Source: Streptomyces sp. NBC_00490 | GTDB lineage: Bacteria > Actinomycetota > Actinomycetes > Streptomycetales > Streptomycetaceae | Direction of reading: 5' to 3' | Length of the DNA stretch: 64,000 nt | Assembly: GCF_036013645.1 (NCBI RefSeq) | Contig: NZ_CP107869.1 | Coordinates: 2,542,001-2,606,000, forward strand | Part shown: positions 8,318 to 17,249 of the stretch, piece after piece | Position numbering within the stretch: position 1 is the stretch's first letter | Layout of the letters: each line of letters starts with the position of its first letter | Notes under the pieces: model-generated | Told to the model about the DNA's origin: nothing | The model's database searches: none | Seen by the model: the letters and a program-made list of their open reading frames with translations, nothing else | Position numbers and translations under genes: made by a program

Positions 8318-9172
8318 ATGTCAGACAACGAACGGCCGCCGAACCGCAGGCTGGTGGAGGCCGTGTATCCCGCCGGCACCCACCTCGACTACTCCCGCGC
8401 CTCCTCCAACGGGATGCGCGGCAACGTACGCGACGACCGGGACAACTCGCTCATCGGCCAGGCCGAACTCTTCGACGCCCCCGACCGGTACGCCGACGGC
8501 TACCACGACGGCTACGACCACCGATCCCACGACGGCGAGTTCCGCCGCTACTTCATTGACGCCCTTGCCCGCGAGGTGACCCTCTTCTTGGGGGACCTCG
8601 TTTATGCCGCGGCGACCCGCGGCATCGACGCCGCCCGCCCACGCATCAACGCCTGGGTGCGCCAACGCGTGGACAAGCTGCGCAGCCGCTCAACGAGGGT
8701 CGCTGCAGCCGCCCTCCCCGAGCCCGCGCAGGAACCCGGTCCCGAGCACGCACCGCCGCGACCGGCCGCTGCGACCGCGGTCCACCACCGGGTGGACCCC
8801 GTGCTGCGCGCCGACCAGGGCGATACCTGCGCGAACGCCGCCCTGGAGCGGATCAGCGCTCGGGCGGTCGAGGTCCACGGGATGGCCGCGCACTACGCCG
8901 CTGACCTGCCCGCGGCCGACGCCGCCGACGAGGCCATGCGCCAGGCCGTGGCTGCGGCTGCGGCTGCGGCTGCGGCTGCGGCTGCGCCCGGACTAGCCGC
9001 CGCCGCTCTCCAACTCATCGCCTCTGACGAGGCGCTGGGCCTGACCCCTGAGCAGCAGATGTACATGTGGGAGCGTGCCGCCGAACTCGACCTCGCCGTG
9101 GTCGAAGACCTCACTGGCGCCCACACCATGCCGGCAGAGGTCGTCGCGCCGCAGCCCTTCGGCCGCGAGTAG
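8318..9172 (+). CDS. Orphan hypothetical protein inside the inverted-repeat element
   Basis: A 284-aa protein of unknown family. The N-terminus (1-60) has a repeated pattern of small and aromatic residues (DRYADGYHDGYDH). A hydrophobic helix near 75-95 (VTLFLGDLVYAAATRGIDAA) could associate with a membrane but is short. Residues about 125-160 are Pro/Ala-rich, and a poly-Ala tract at about 210-223 comes from six GCTGCG hexamers. The C-terminus is helical and acidic. There is no transposase DDE motif, helix-turn-helix or known nuclease motif. It occupies most of the 8109-9231 element and looks like cargo. Its codon use resembles normal Streptomyces genes. Confidence 0.55.
   Translation: MSDNERPPNRRLVEAVYPAGTHLDYSRASSNGMRGNVRDDRDNSLIGQAELFDAPDRYADGYHDGYDHRSHDGEFRRYFIDALAREVTLFLGDLVYAAATRGIDAARPRINAWVRQRVDKLRSRSTRVAAAALPEPAQEPGPEHAPPRPAAATAVHHRVDPVLRADQGDTCANAALERISARAVEVHGMAAHYAADLPAADAADEAMRQAVAAAAAAAAAAAAPGLAAAALQLIASDEALGLTPEQQMYMWERAAELDLAVVEDLTGAHTMPAEVVAPQPFGRE
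8951..8986 (+). repeat. Six tandem GCTGCG hexamers inside the coding region
   Basis: Exactly six uninterrupted copies of GCTGCG encode alternating Ala codons. Such a perfect hexamer array is prone to slippage in steps of two residues, so poly-Ala length may vary between strains. Confidence 0.85.
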
Positions 9173-9199
9173 GAGCGTGATGCCCCGGGCCGGCGGATC

Positions 9200-9231
9200 C
9201 GAAGATCATTCACGGAATTGCGGTCAGAACC
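9200..9231 (-). repeat. Right terminal inverted repeat
   Basis: A 32-bp arm matching the reverse complement of 8109-8140 at 27 positions; the outer end is GGTTCTGACC read on the minus strand. AAACTCAA follows immediately outside. Confidence 0.75.
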
Positions 9232-9239
9232 AAACTCAA

Positions 9240-9363
9240 CGAGTCTCATCAACGACCGAGGCGAGCATCGCGCTGTTCGGGTGGATGGACGGTTTTTACA
9301 ACTCTCGGCACAGCCAGAAACGGCTCGGCTACCTCAGCCCACCGTTCGAATGGAAGCACCACA
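9240..9363 (+). pseudogene. IS3-family transposase (OrfB) remnant
   Basis: About 40 codons encode the C-terminal signature of IS3-type integrase-core transposases: an acidic/helical lead, then FGWMDGFYNSRHSQKRLGYL and SPPFEW. This corresponds to the conserved EGFYNxxRxHSxLGYxSP block near the end of OrfB. Nothing upstream supplies the DDE residues, and the frame runs out of homology soon after. It is a scar left by an old insertion, directly abutting the right end of the 1.12-kb element. Confidence 0.75.
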
Positions 9364-9520
9364 CTGACCAGGCAACGTCCGAACGCACCAGAAAACCGAG
9401 AACCCCTGGCCATCCGATGAAAGTAACCACCGCACGTAGGGTGAACCTCAGACAGCACCCTCGGCCGCCTGCCGGTCCGCTTCGACGGCGCCCCCTCGAT
9501 CCCATACATAGTGGTCCAGA

Positions 9521-12500
9521 TCAAGAGCGGCGTCGCCCATTTCCTCGCTTGTCCCGAACAAGCTCTGCGGCGACCCACTGCTCGAATTCGCCGATAGGGA
9601 CTACTGGCACGCTGGAGGCAAGCACTCGGGGAGCCATGAGATCCCTGCTGGTGACGATGGCGGATGTAACAGTCCAGCTGGTGGTATCGCGATCCCTGAG
9701 GAAGTGAGTCAACGTTGCCCCAAGGTTCTGGCGTACCCACGCTGTGCGGCGACCAAGTTTGAAGAGAGCGCTTTTGTCGCCGCGCAATAGCGCATCGGCT
9801 TCGTTGGCCATTTCGGTCGGATTACGTGACATCTCGAAATCCTTGGCTTCAATAACGATGATCACACGTCTAGCCGCGTTGATACCAAGCGCATCGATGT
9901 CGCCCAGATCGTGCCCCTCGGCCGACACGAGTCTACGTCCCGCGATTTTAGAGACACCCCTGACAGCGATGGAACAGCCTCCAGCCCTGAGTGTTTCGAC
10001 GACATGCGCTTCGAAGGCCTTGTTCTCGTCCTGCCGAATCACTCCCAGCAGTTTCTTCATCGCTGATGATGTGCTGCGCAATCGTCCGGAGTAGATGAGG
10101 TTGACCCAATACGAGCCACTGCTCCAAGTGTGTCTGGCTCCCCAGACGAGTTGAGAGCCGTCCCCTGTGCCCACGCGGATAAGCGGGCGTCGAACGTACG
10201 ACCATTCACGGTTGTAGCGCCACGGCCACGCATCGGAGTTGACAGAAAGGAACTTGGCCCGGGGACGCAGTGTGAGCTGATCGAGGAAGGTCTGCGCTTT
10301 CTCATGTTCCCAGTGCAGCGTCGTGGACAAGTGATCGGCAACAACCGACTCTGCAAGGGTGTAGGGCTCTGACTGGCAGCGTTCATCCCCCAGAGCGATG
10401 ACCTCGCCGACGCCCTGGGCCAAGTCGGTGAGAGAGAAGCCGAACTCGGCGACCATTGCTTCTTCTACTGGTGCGGTGGGCCCTTGGGGCCCGGATCCCC
10501 GGCGGGAATGACGAGTCGGTGCCGTAAGCAGGAGTGCCTCTGCTCGGGCTGTAGCAAGGGCGTTGGAGCCTGATTCGTATTGGTCGCCGCGGGAGACACC
10601 GAGTCGGCCGGAGGCCAATAAGGCAAGTTGAGCCTCTGAGAAGTCGTGGTGAATGGCTTCCGAGAGAGTGGCACGAGAGATGAGTTCTGCAGACAACGCC
10701 ATGAGGTGGTCGTACGTGTCCAGGGTGAGTGACGAGTCTCCACTGGGAGGTTGGGCAGCGACGTATTCGATGAGGAATCGACTGGCCTGAGCAGCTTCCA
10801 CTTGGCGCTTGGTGGTCCTGACAAGGTTCTCGGCCGGCTGGCTTGCCTCTCCGAAGCAGGCGATGCGCGATGGGAGGATCTGGTCATTGAAGGCCTCGTC
10901 GTACAGGAGCGCTTCGTGCCGCAAAATCAGCGACTCGACGAGTCCCTCGGCCGCCAGACCGGCCACCATATCCTCGATGAGCGCGAAGTAGTGCCCCACG
11001 ACCTTCTGCAGAACCTGGGTACGCTTCTCCGAGGGGATGGTCCCCACTGGCGTACCGGCGCTATCGAGGTACCGACCCAGTTCGTCAAGAACCGTGGCGG
11101 AAGCGGCAGATTGTACCAGTCGAGCCGTAGGGAGTGGACCGGGGCGCAGCGGAAGGCATGGGTTCAGTTCGACGTGCAACATCTGTTTGGGACCCTCGGG
11201 CGCCAGTTGATCGACGAGCGCGTCAAGATCCTCGTCAGCCAATCCGGCGGTTTGCGTGATGCCTCCAAGCAGGGCTCGTAGCAGGATGCGGTCGGCTCCA
11301 TTTGCGTCTGCGAGAAGGCTGGCCATGCCCTCCGCGTAGAGGCGCAGATCGACGAGCCCAGGTTCGGCGCCACGGACGCCGACCCAGGGACGTTCACTTT
11401 CTGTACCAGGATTGCCGTCCAACGCAGCCCGCCACGCTGAGGGATCGTCGAAGGAAAGGCTCACGTACAGCTCGCCCGTAGACGCGGCTAGCGGCAAGAG
11501 CTCGGGGCGGGCGGTGGAAATCTGCCAGGTCCAGAAGGCTGCTGCTTCTACCGTCAGGTGATGGAAACCCTCCAGCCCGTCGGCAACCTCATGGTCGCCA
11601 GCACCCAACCACACATTTACGTCTAAGACTTCGACGAGTCTCCCCACCTCGGGTACGTCTGGAAGAGGTCGATAGATCGGCGCAGTAGACGTGCCGTATA
11701 CGGAGACCACCGGCACGAAGACAGGCCTCTGCGGGCTGGGAACGTCATGACGGTCGTAGCGTTGCTGAACTTCAATGCGCAGCGCTCGAGAGTGGTCCTG
11801 TTCGACGAGAAGCATCGTAGGTCTCGCGTCGTCTGACACGTAGTAGCTGTACTCACAGCTCCGGAAGAGCCCGTAGTTGTCCAGTGCGCTCCACGACTGC
11901 ACACGAGTCGTCTCGTGCAACTCCGTTTCGGCTTGCGCAAATCGCCATAGGAACAAGGGGTCTGAGCCATCCAGCTCTGCCATGACCTGAAGGTCGCTGA
12001 GAGAGGTCACGACGACCGGGCCGGTGCGACGCTGGTCCGCGAGTCCCAAGAACGAGGATCGGCCCACGCCTTCGTTGATGATGAGGCGAAGAGTGCACGC
12101 GTCCTCGGGAAGAGGCGGGCCGACAGGGTCAATGACGTTCTGCACCCGCAGACCAAGATCCCGGATGGGCCAGTGACCTGCCGGATTGGTCTCGTCGTAG
12201 TCGGACAGGTCATCCATGACCACGGCAAGGTCGAGGATCTTGTCCTCAGCAAACGTGAAGGTGCGGCGGGTGATCAGGTTGTCACCCACCTGTTGAGCCG
12301 GCCCTGTCGGGACTGCACCACACAACGTCAAAAGGCGGCTGGTGTCTCTCATCGCCTGATAGCACAGTAGGCGCGCAAGCTGGGGTCGGCATGCGTGCAA
12401 CCCGGCTTGAACGATGAGTTCATGGCGCAGCGCCGTAACCAGTTCGGCTGGATTTGCGACGATCAAGCCATCTTCCATGAGGAGAAGAGGTTTGACTACG

Positions 12501-13180
12501 AGTCCATCGTCCGGCTCTGGTCCCGTGGTGAGCGTGTGCTCGCCCGGCCGGATACCCCATCCAGCGAGGAGATCGGCGGAACTGGCCGGCAGCAGGTCAG
12601 ACAGGTCCGTGAAGCGATAGCGGACGGCTTGCCGCAGGGCGGTGAGGGTCTTCTCTCCCGGAACGAACACCTCGTCACTGTGTCGCTCCGGCGGAGCGAT
12701 ACCCCGGTGAAGCCCGGCCCGACGCAGCATGGCGTCGCTCAACCTCAATGCCGTGTGCGCCCACAACTGTGTCTCCTTGACGAACTGCGCCGGCAATCCA
12801 GCCTGTCCATCAGGCCCGAGGATGCTCCGCAGCATGAGATCGAGGGTGTGAGCACACCGTGATGTCAGTCCTTGCGCGACGAGACATGGCCCGCCGTGGA
12901 AGGAAACCTCGGCGGTGTACAGGTCGTCGTACAAGTCTTCTTGGGCACGGATCTGAGAGCCGCTAACCAGGGGATCCTTGAGCAGCGCTCGGAGCTTGCT
13001 GGGTGACAGCCGGGGTGCATCCGGACGGCTGGGGAGGCACGCCCCGATGGAAGCAAGGCGCTGAAGCCTCACAAGGCGCGGAATGTTCTGAGGAATCAAC
13101 TGCAGAGCGGCTGCCGACGCGACAAGCACGGGGCCATCTACATCGCGCCAAGGGCGGCCGGTCAAGCGGGCAGCGGTCAT
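9521..13180 (-). CDS. Large (1219 aa) orphan protein with a C-terminal PD-(D/E)XK nuclease motif
   Basis: The longest gene in the island. The first roughly 1040 residues match no family I recognise; they look globular and cytoplasmic, without Walker motifs, signal peptide or membrane helices. The last about 180 residues contain a restriction-endonuclease-like core: an alpha-helix beginning FEAHVVETLRAGG, then G1093-D1094-I-D1096-AL, and after a strand (RRVIIVIEAKD) E1111-A-K1113. This D-x(n)-ExK layout is the catalytic signature of PD-(D/E)XK nucleases. The start ATG at 13180 has AGGAG 6 nt upstream. It stands alone, so it may be a single-gene defence effector with a sensing N-terminus. That role is inference. 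Confidence 0.75.
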   Translation of the reverse strand: MTAARLTGRPWRDVDGPVLVASAAALQLIPQNIPRLVRLQRLASIGACLPSRPDAPRLSPSKLRALLKDPLVSGSQIRAQEDLYDDLYTAEVSFHGGPCLVAQGLTSRCAHTLDLMLRSILGPDGQAGLPAQFVKETQLWAHTALRLSDAMLRRAGLHRGIAPPERHSDEVFVPGEKTLTALRQAVRYRFTDLSDLLPASSADLLAGWGIRPGEHTLTTGPEPDDGLVVKPLLLMEDGLIVANPAELVTALRHELIVQAGLHACRPQLARLLCYQAMRDTSRLLTLCGAVPTGPAQQVGDNLITRRTFTFAEDKILDLAVVMDDLSDYDETNPAGHWPIRDLGLRVQNVIDPVGPPLPEDACTLRLIINEGVGRSSFLGLADQRRTGPVVVTSLSDLQVMAELDGSDPLFLWRFAQAETELHETTRVQSWSALDNYGLFRSCEYSYYVSDDARPTMLLVEQDHSRALRIEVQQRYDRHDVPSPQRPVFVPVVSVYGTSTAPIYRPLPDVPEVGRLVEVLDVNVWLGAGDHEVADGLEGFHHLTVEAAAFWTWQISTARPELLPLAASTGELYVSLSFDDPSAWRAALDGNPGTESERPWVGVRGAEPGLVDLRLYAEGMASLLADANGADRILLRALLGGITQTAGLADEDLDALVDQLAPEGPKQMLHVELNPCLPLRPGPLPTARLVQSAASATVLDELGRYLDSAGTPVGTIPSEKRTQVLQKVVGHYFALIEDMVAGLAAEGLVESLILRHEALLYDEAFNDQILPSRIACFGEASQPAENLVRTTKRQVEAAQASRFLIEYVAAQPPSGDSSLTLDTYDHLMALSAELISRATLSEAIHHDFSEAQLALLASGRLGVSRGDQYESGSNALATARAEALLLTAPTRHSRRGSGPQGPTAPVEEAMVAEFGFSLTDLAQGVGEVIALGDERCQSEPYTLAESVVADHLSTTLHWEHEKAQTFLDQLTLRPRAKFLSVNSDAWPWRYNREWSYVRRPLIRVGTGDGSQLVWGARHTWSSGSYWVNLIYSGRLRSTSSAMKKLLGVIRQDENKAFEAHVVETLRAGGCSIAVRGVSKIAGRRLVSAEGHDLGDIDALGINAARRVIIVIEAKDFEMSRNPTEMANEADALLRGDKSALFKLGRRTAWVRQNLGATLTHFLRDRDTTSWTVTSAIVTSRDLMAPRVLASSVPVVPIGEFEQWVAAELVRDKRGNGRRRS

Positions 13181-13403
13181 GCGCGTCTCCTAGGGCTGGC
13201 GGACGATCCTTGATGCAGCCGAAGAAATCACTGCGACCAGCAACAAGCGCCTCCGTGCGTCACGGTAGCGCCCAGGACTGACAACGGACGCCTCTTCCCA
13301 ACCCCGAACGTCCGGCGCCTACGGGATCGAGTTCACCAGGCGCTCGGCATCGCCGACGAGGAACCGGCTCACCCCGTCACTCACTCACAGTGAGCATCCA
13401 AGC

Positions 13404-13496
13404 TCATGATTCGCCAACTATGTCTCTCATGATTTGCCAACAAGGATTCTCCACGCGCTCCCGACCTGCGCGTCTCAGTCCATGATTCGCCAACTA
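13404..13496. repeat. Three short repeats of CATGATTCGCCAACTA type
   Basis: Copies at 13404-13420 and 13481-13496 share CATGATTCGCCAACTA exactly. A third at 13427-13442 reads TCATGATTTGCCAACA. They lie in the same orientation, 23 and 54 bp apart. Clustered short repeats of this kind occur at the ends of IS21-type elements, and read on the minus strand copy 2 begins TGTTGGC. No transposase is nearby, so this would be an orphan end. The 350 bp upstream (13181-13530) hold nothing else that I can identify. Confidence 0.5.
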
Positions 13497-13530
13497 AAGT
13501 TCTCGGTCACACGCCAGAGCCGAGGGTTCG

Positions 13531-14038
13531 CGTAACCGGCTGCTGACCGACGCGGCGGGGCTCGCCCAGCCGGTCCACTTCTTCCCGCTGGTCCCGGACC
13601 TGCCGGCCTCGCTGGACGAGCCGCGACGACTCGGGGCGGGGCTCGCCAGCTCGTGGCCGGGGCCGGTGGCGGGCTGATCGAGGCGGTGCCCGGCGCCGTG
13701 GACGGCGTCCCGGCGGTGATCCAGCTGGTCAGGATGCTGCTGGGCAGCCGGCCCGGGCAGGCGTTCCTCGGCTCCTGGACCGTACCGAGGGCGGCGTCCG
13801 GCACGGTCGCGAAGGTGCAGGCCGCCGAGGGTGCCGCGACCACGAACAGGGGGACGCCCACTTCCCCGACCATCCGCTCACCCTCGTGCGCGCCGCCCTG
13901 CACCGGATCACGCCCACGAGCACCTTCGACGACCGCTTCAAGGCCCTGCCGCCGTTCGACGGGCTGGGCACCCCGGAGCCGCTCCCCCACCCGCCGCCGT
14001 CCGGGCGCGGCTGGTTCCGGGGCCGCGAGGGTGCCTGA
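13531..14038 (+). pseudogene. Decayed gene fragment, frame-shifted
   Basis: Protein-like text appears in successive frames: LTDAAGLAQPVHFFPLVPDL up to a stop at 13675-13677, then PGAVDGVPAVIQLVRMLLGS in another frame, then DAHFPDHPLTLVRAALHRIT through to TGA at 14036-14038 in a third. No single frame covers the whole and there is no upstream start or ribosome site, so this is a 5'-truncated gene with at least two frameshifts. I do not recognise the family. It lies just where the accessory island meets ordinary chromosome. Confidence 0.5.
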
Positions 14039-14051
14039 GGGGCGCGGGAGG

Positions 14052-14090
14052 CCCGGCGGGTGCGGGCCGGTGTCGCCCGCGCCCGCCGGG
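14052..14090 (-). terminator. Terminator of the arabinofuranosidase gene
   Basis: A long GC stem (14052-14067 pairing with 14075-14090, one T-G wobble, 7-nt loop) lies 6 bp beyond the stop codon of the minus-strand gene. There is no U tract, as is usual in Streptomyces. Confidence 0.7.
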
Positions 14091-14095
14091 ATCCG

Positions 14096-16570
14096 CTAGC
14101 GCTGTCCGATCCGCAGGAAGGTGATCGAGTTCGCCGGGAAGGTGTAGGTGAACTCGCGCGCCACCCCGTCGAACGTGGACTTCACCGGCGTGACCGGTGT
14201 CTCGGTCTCCGAGTTCACCGCGTCGGGGTCCGCCGTCAGCGTGGTCACGCGGGCCTTGGACGCGACCTTGGCGCCGCCCAGGTCGATCGCCGTGCGGGCC
14301 GCCGTGGACTGGGCGTTGACGACCTTGACGATCAGGTCGCCGGTCTTCTTGTCCTTGGTCACGACCTGGCGGAACGGCTCGGCCGGCTTGTCGTCGGTGA
14401 AGCTGCCCCACTCCTGTCCGTCGAGGTACAGGGTGACCTGGCGGCCCCTCACCTTGATGTCGATGTCGTAGGCGCGGCCCGTCTCGACCGACCCGGCCTT
14501 GGAGATCAGCGTCGACTTGCCGCCGTCCACGGCCTGCTCGACGGCGGACTGGGTGTTGTTCCAGCCGCCGAGGTTCCACCAGTAGTAGTTGCCGGTGTCC
14601 TTGACGCCGAAGGCGACGAGGAAGCCCTCCTTGCCGGACTTCTTGGTGGCCTTCACATGCAGGTCGTAGTCGTGCCACTTGGTGTCGCCGGCCGAGACCA
14701 TGGTGTTCTCGGCGGCCACGTCGGTCTGGACGTACTGCCCGTCCTGGACGCTCCAGCTGCCGCCGCCGGTGTGGGTCCACTGCGAGGCGTCACCGGAGAA
14801 GTCGTCGCTCAGCAGGGCGTTGCCGTCGGCGTCCGTCACCTTCACGTCGTCGTACGCCGCCGTGGTCGCCCAGGTCGACAGGCCGACCGCACCCGCGATG
14901 GGGCCCGTCAGCGACGGTGTCCCGGTGGCCGCGGAGGGCACCACGCGGTCGCCGACATTGGTCATGAAGAGCTTCTGGACCTCGTAGTTGGCGGAGTTCC
15001 AGGAGGCGTGGTTGTTGAACCAGACGAGGTCCGGCTGCCACTGGACGTAGTCCTCGTTGGCGAACAGCGGGGCGTACGAGGCGAGTTTGACGACGTCCGC
15101 GTTGCGCTCCAGGCCGGTCATGAAGGCCGCTTCGGCGAGACCGTTCTTGAAGGCGTTGCCCCGGGAGGCGTACTCGCCGAGGAAGACCTTCGGACCGCCG
15201 CGGTCGTAGGAGTCGTAGCGGTCGTTGTTCTGCAGGAACCACTGCGTGCTGTTGTAGTAGTGCTCGTCGACCATGTCGACCTTGGCGTCCTTGTTCAGCT
15301 GCCAGGCCGTGTCGAAGGTCGAACCGGCGTCGTCGGGGCCGGAGTTGGAGATGACGGTGATGTCCGGGTACTTGGCCGCGATGGCGGCGCGGAACTCCTT
15401 GAAGCGGGCGAAGAACTCGACCGGGAGGTTCTCCTCGTTGCCGACCTCGATGTGGGTGAGGTGGAAGGGCTTGGGGTGGCCCATCCGGGCGCGCTTCTTG
15501 CCCCAGGTCGAGGTGACCGGGCCGTTGGCGAACTCGATGAGGTCGAGGGTGTCCTGGATGTGCCGCTTGAGCAGTGCGTCGTCGTCGACGGCCTGGTTCT
15601 GGCCGCAGCCGGTCACCAGGGCGGGGACGACGGGCAGCGGCATGGCGCCGATGTCCTCGGAGAGGCGGAAGTACTCGTAGTAGCCGAGGCCGTAACTCTG
15701 GTTGTAACCCCAGACGTTGGAGTTGGTCGCGCGCTCCTCGACCGGGCCGATGGTGTCCTTCCACTGGTAGGAGCGCTTGCGCTGCCAGTCGGAGGCCTCG
15801 CTGTAGTCCTCCATCGAGCCGGTGTTGACCAGGCAGCCGCCGGGGAAGCGCACGAAGCCCGGGTGGAGGGCGGCGATCTTCTCGGCGAGGTCCTTGCGCA
15901 GGCCGTTCGCCTGGTGCTTGTAGGTGTCGCGCGGGAAGAGGGAGACCATGTCGAGGGCGGCAGCGGCCGAGGAGGCCACGGTCAGGCGGCCGTTGCTGCT
16001 GGTGCGGGTGGCGGTGAAGGTGGCCTTGTACTTGGCCCAGCCGCCCTTCGCTGCGACCCGGCGGGCGGTGGCGAGGCTGCCGTCGGCGTCCTGGAGCGAG
16101 ACCGTGAGGGCCGTGCCGCTCTCGGCGCGGGCCCACACGGAGAAGTCGTACTTCTTGCCCTCCTCGACGTGGACGCCGGTGTTGTATCCGGCGTTGGTCA
16201 CGGCCGAACCGGCGGCCAGGGAGAGGTAGTTGCGGTTGCGCGCGTTGAGCCGGCCGTCGTCGTTCACGACCTGTCCGGTGCCGTCGACGGTCCAGGAGGT
16301 GAGGGGGGTGTACGAGCGGTTGTCGTCCGTGGAGTACTCGAAGGACCGGTTCTGGACGAGCTCGGCGTACAGGCCTCCGTCGGCGGCCCGGTTGATGTCC
16401 TCGAAGAAGACGCCGTACATCGTGTCGTCGATCTTCGCCCCCTTGGCGGTGGGGTCGACGGTGATGGCGTAGTCGGCGGTGTCCTCGGCATGGGCGGGGG
16501 CCGGCATGAGACCGGCCGTCACCAGGAACGCGGTGGCGGCGAGGCCGAATCTCCAGCGGGTGCGTGACAT
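14096..16570 (-). CDS. Secreted GH51 alpha-L-arabinofuranosidase with inserted carbohydrate-binding-like domain
   Basis: An 824-aa exported enzyme expected to release arabinose from arabinoxylan or arabinan. A Sec signal peptide (RTRWRF, hydrophobic core, cleavage after AHA near residue 28) is clear. The GH51 (beta/alpha)8 core includes RFPGG, acid/base E379 in EVGNEEN and nucleophile E466 in FLGEYAS. The C-terminal beta-domain is interrupted at about residues 570-730 by a jelly-roll-like segment (LLSDDFSGDASQW to LYLDGQEWGSF), then resumes to the end. GH51 enzymes without such an insert are near 500 aa, so the extra length is explained. A hairpin follows the stop. No sugar transporter is adjacent. 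Confidence 0.9.
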   Translation of the reverse strand: MSRTRWRFGLAATAFLVTAGLMPAPAHAEDTADYAITVDPTAKGAKIDDTMYGVFFEDINRAADGGLYAELVQNRSFEYSTDDNRSYTPLTSWTVDGTGQVVNDDGRLNARNRNYLSLAAGSAVTNAGYNTGVHVEEGKKYDFSVWARAESGTALTVSLQDADGSLATARRVAAKGGWAKYKATFTATRTSSNGRLTVASSAAAALDMVSLFPRDTYKHQANGLRKDLAEKIAALHPGFVRFPGGCLVNTGSMEDYSEASDWQRKRSYQWKDTIGPVEERATNSNVWGYNQSYGLGYYEYFRLSEDIGAMPLPVVPALVTGCGQNQAVDDDALLKRHIQDTLDLIEFANGPVTSTWGKKRARMGHPKPFHLTHIEVGNEENLPVEFFARFKEFRAAIAAKYPDITVISNSGPDDAGSTFDTAWQLNKDAKVDMVDEHYYNSTQWFLQNNDRYDSYDRGGPKVFLGEYASRGNAFKNGLAEAAFMTGLERNADVVKLASYAPLFANEDYVQWQPDLVWFNNHASWNSANYEVQKLFMTNVGDRVVPSAATGTPSLTGPIAGAVGLSTWATTAAYDDVKVTDADGNALLSDDFSGDASQWTHTGGGSWSVQDGQYVQTDVAAENTMVSAGDTKWHDYDLHVKATKKSGKEGFLVAFGVKDTGNYYWWNLGGWNNTQSAVEQAVDGGKSTLISKAGSVETGRAYDIDIKVRGRQVTLYLDGQEWGSFTDDKPAEPFRQVVTKDKKTGDLIVKVVNAQSTAARTAIDLGGAKVASKARVTTLTADPDAVNSETETPVTPVKSTFDGVAREFTYTFPANSITFLRIGQR

Positions 16571-16706
16571 GGATGCTCCGCGGCTCGATCGGGGGTGCTG
16601 TTCGACATATCAGACGCTGATCAACACTTCGAACGGCAAGATAGGGAGGAGGATTCGCGAGGTCAACGGGTCGCGCGGTACCGAAAGTGTCGGAAGGGAG
16701 GAACGA

Positions 16707-17171
16707 GTGGGCGGATTCTGGCCAGTGCCGGAGGTACTGACGTACCTGGCCGGGAGTTGGCGGGTCGAACGTTCCGTGCGGGACCTGGCGAGCGGGGACG
16801 CCGGGCACTTCTCGGGCACGACGGTTTTCGGCCCATGGGACGGCGAAGGGCTGCTGCACCAGGAATCCGGCACCTTCACCTGGCAGGGCGTCACCCGCCC
16901 CGCCGAGCGCACCTTGCGCTTCCTGCCCGGGACTTCGCCGTCCGAGGCCGAGGTCCGCTTCACCGACGGCCGCTACTTCCACGACCTGGACCTGACCTCC
17001 GGCCACCACATCACCGACCACCCCTGCGCGGCCGACCTCTACCGCGGCGAGTTCACCGTCCTCGACCAGCACCACTGGCGCACGGTGTGGCGAGTGGGCG
17101 GCCCCACCAAGGACCTCGTCCTCACGACCGAGTACGCACGCGAGACGCGCGCCGGATCAGGCGAAGGCTGA
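16707..17171 (+). CDS. DUF6314 family protein
   Basis: A 154-aa lipocalin-like protein of a family common in Streptomyces; function unknown. The sequence shows the family pattern: LAGSWRVERSVRDL near the N-terminus, HQESGTFTWQGV, PAERTLRFLPG, RYFHDLDLTSG, DLYRGEFTV and WRTVWRVGGPTKDLVLTTEY at the end. This suggests an eight-stranded barrel that binds a small hydrophobic ligand (inference). The GTG at 16707 is chosen because GGGAGG lies 5 nt upstream; the longer open frame would run into the arabinofuranosidase start region. It is divergent from that gene. Confidence 0.75.
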   Translation: MGGFWPVPEVLTYLAGSWRVERSVRDLASGDAGHFSGTTVFGPWDGEGLLHQESGTFTWQGVTRPAERTLRFLPGTSPSEAEVRFTDGRYFHDLDLTSGHHITDHPCAADLYRGEFTVLDQHHWRTVWRVGGPTKDLVLTTEYARETRAGSGEG

Positions 17172-17249
17172 GCGCTGAACTCACGGGCCACGGACACGCG
17201 TCGCGACCCGAGGGCAACGCCTGCGAAGGCCGGACCGCGAGCGCGCGGC

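Larger units (their letters stand above)
8109..9231. mobile_element. 1.12-kb transposon-like element with 32-bp inverted ends and no transposase
   Basis: Bases 8109-8140 and the reverse complement of 9200-9231 match at 27 of 32 positions, both ends beginning GGTTCTG at the outer edge. Immediately outside lie AAAATCAA (8101-8108) and AAACTCAA (9232-9239), an 8-bp direct repeat with one mismatch. Long ends beginning GG and an 8-bp target duplication are the pattern known for the ISL3 family. The interior holds only one gene, which does not look like a transposase, so the element would be non-autonomous and moved in trans. The family assignment is inference; the repeat structure is directly visible. 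Confidence 0.7.

Noticed and set aside
13181..13400. Small gene upstream of the 1219-residue protein
   Set aside because: Short frames only, no ribosome site, and no protein-like composition.
14060..16567. An 835-codon open frame on the plus strand opposite the arabinofuranosidase gene
   Set aside because: Its text is Val/Gly/Arg-rich antisense of a gene with clear domains and catalytic residues; such long shadows are normal at this GC level.
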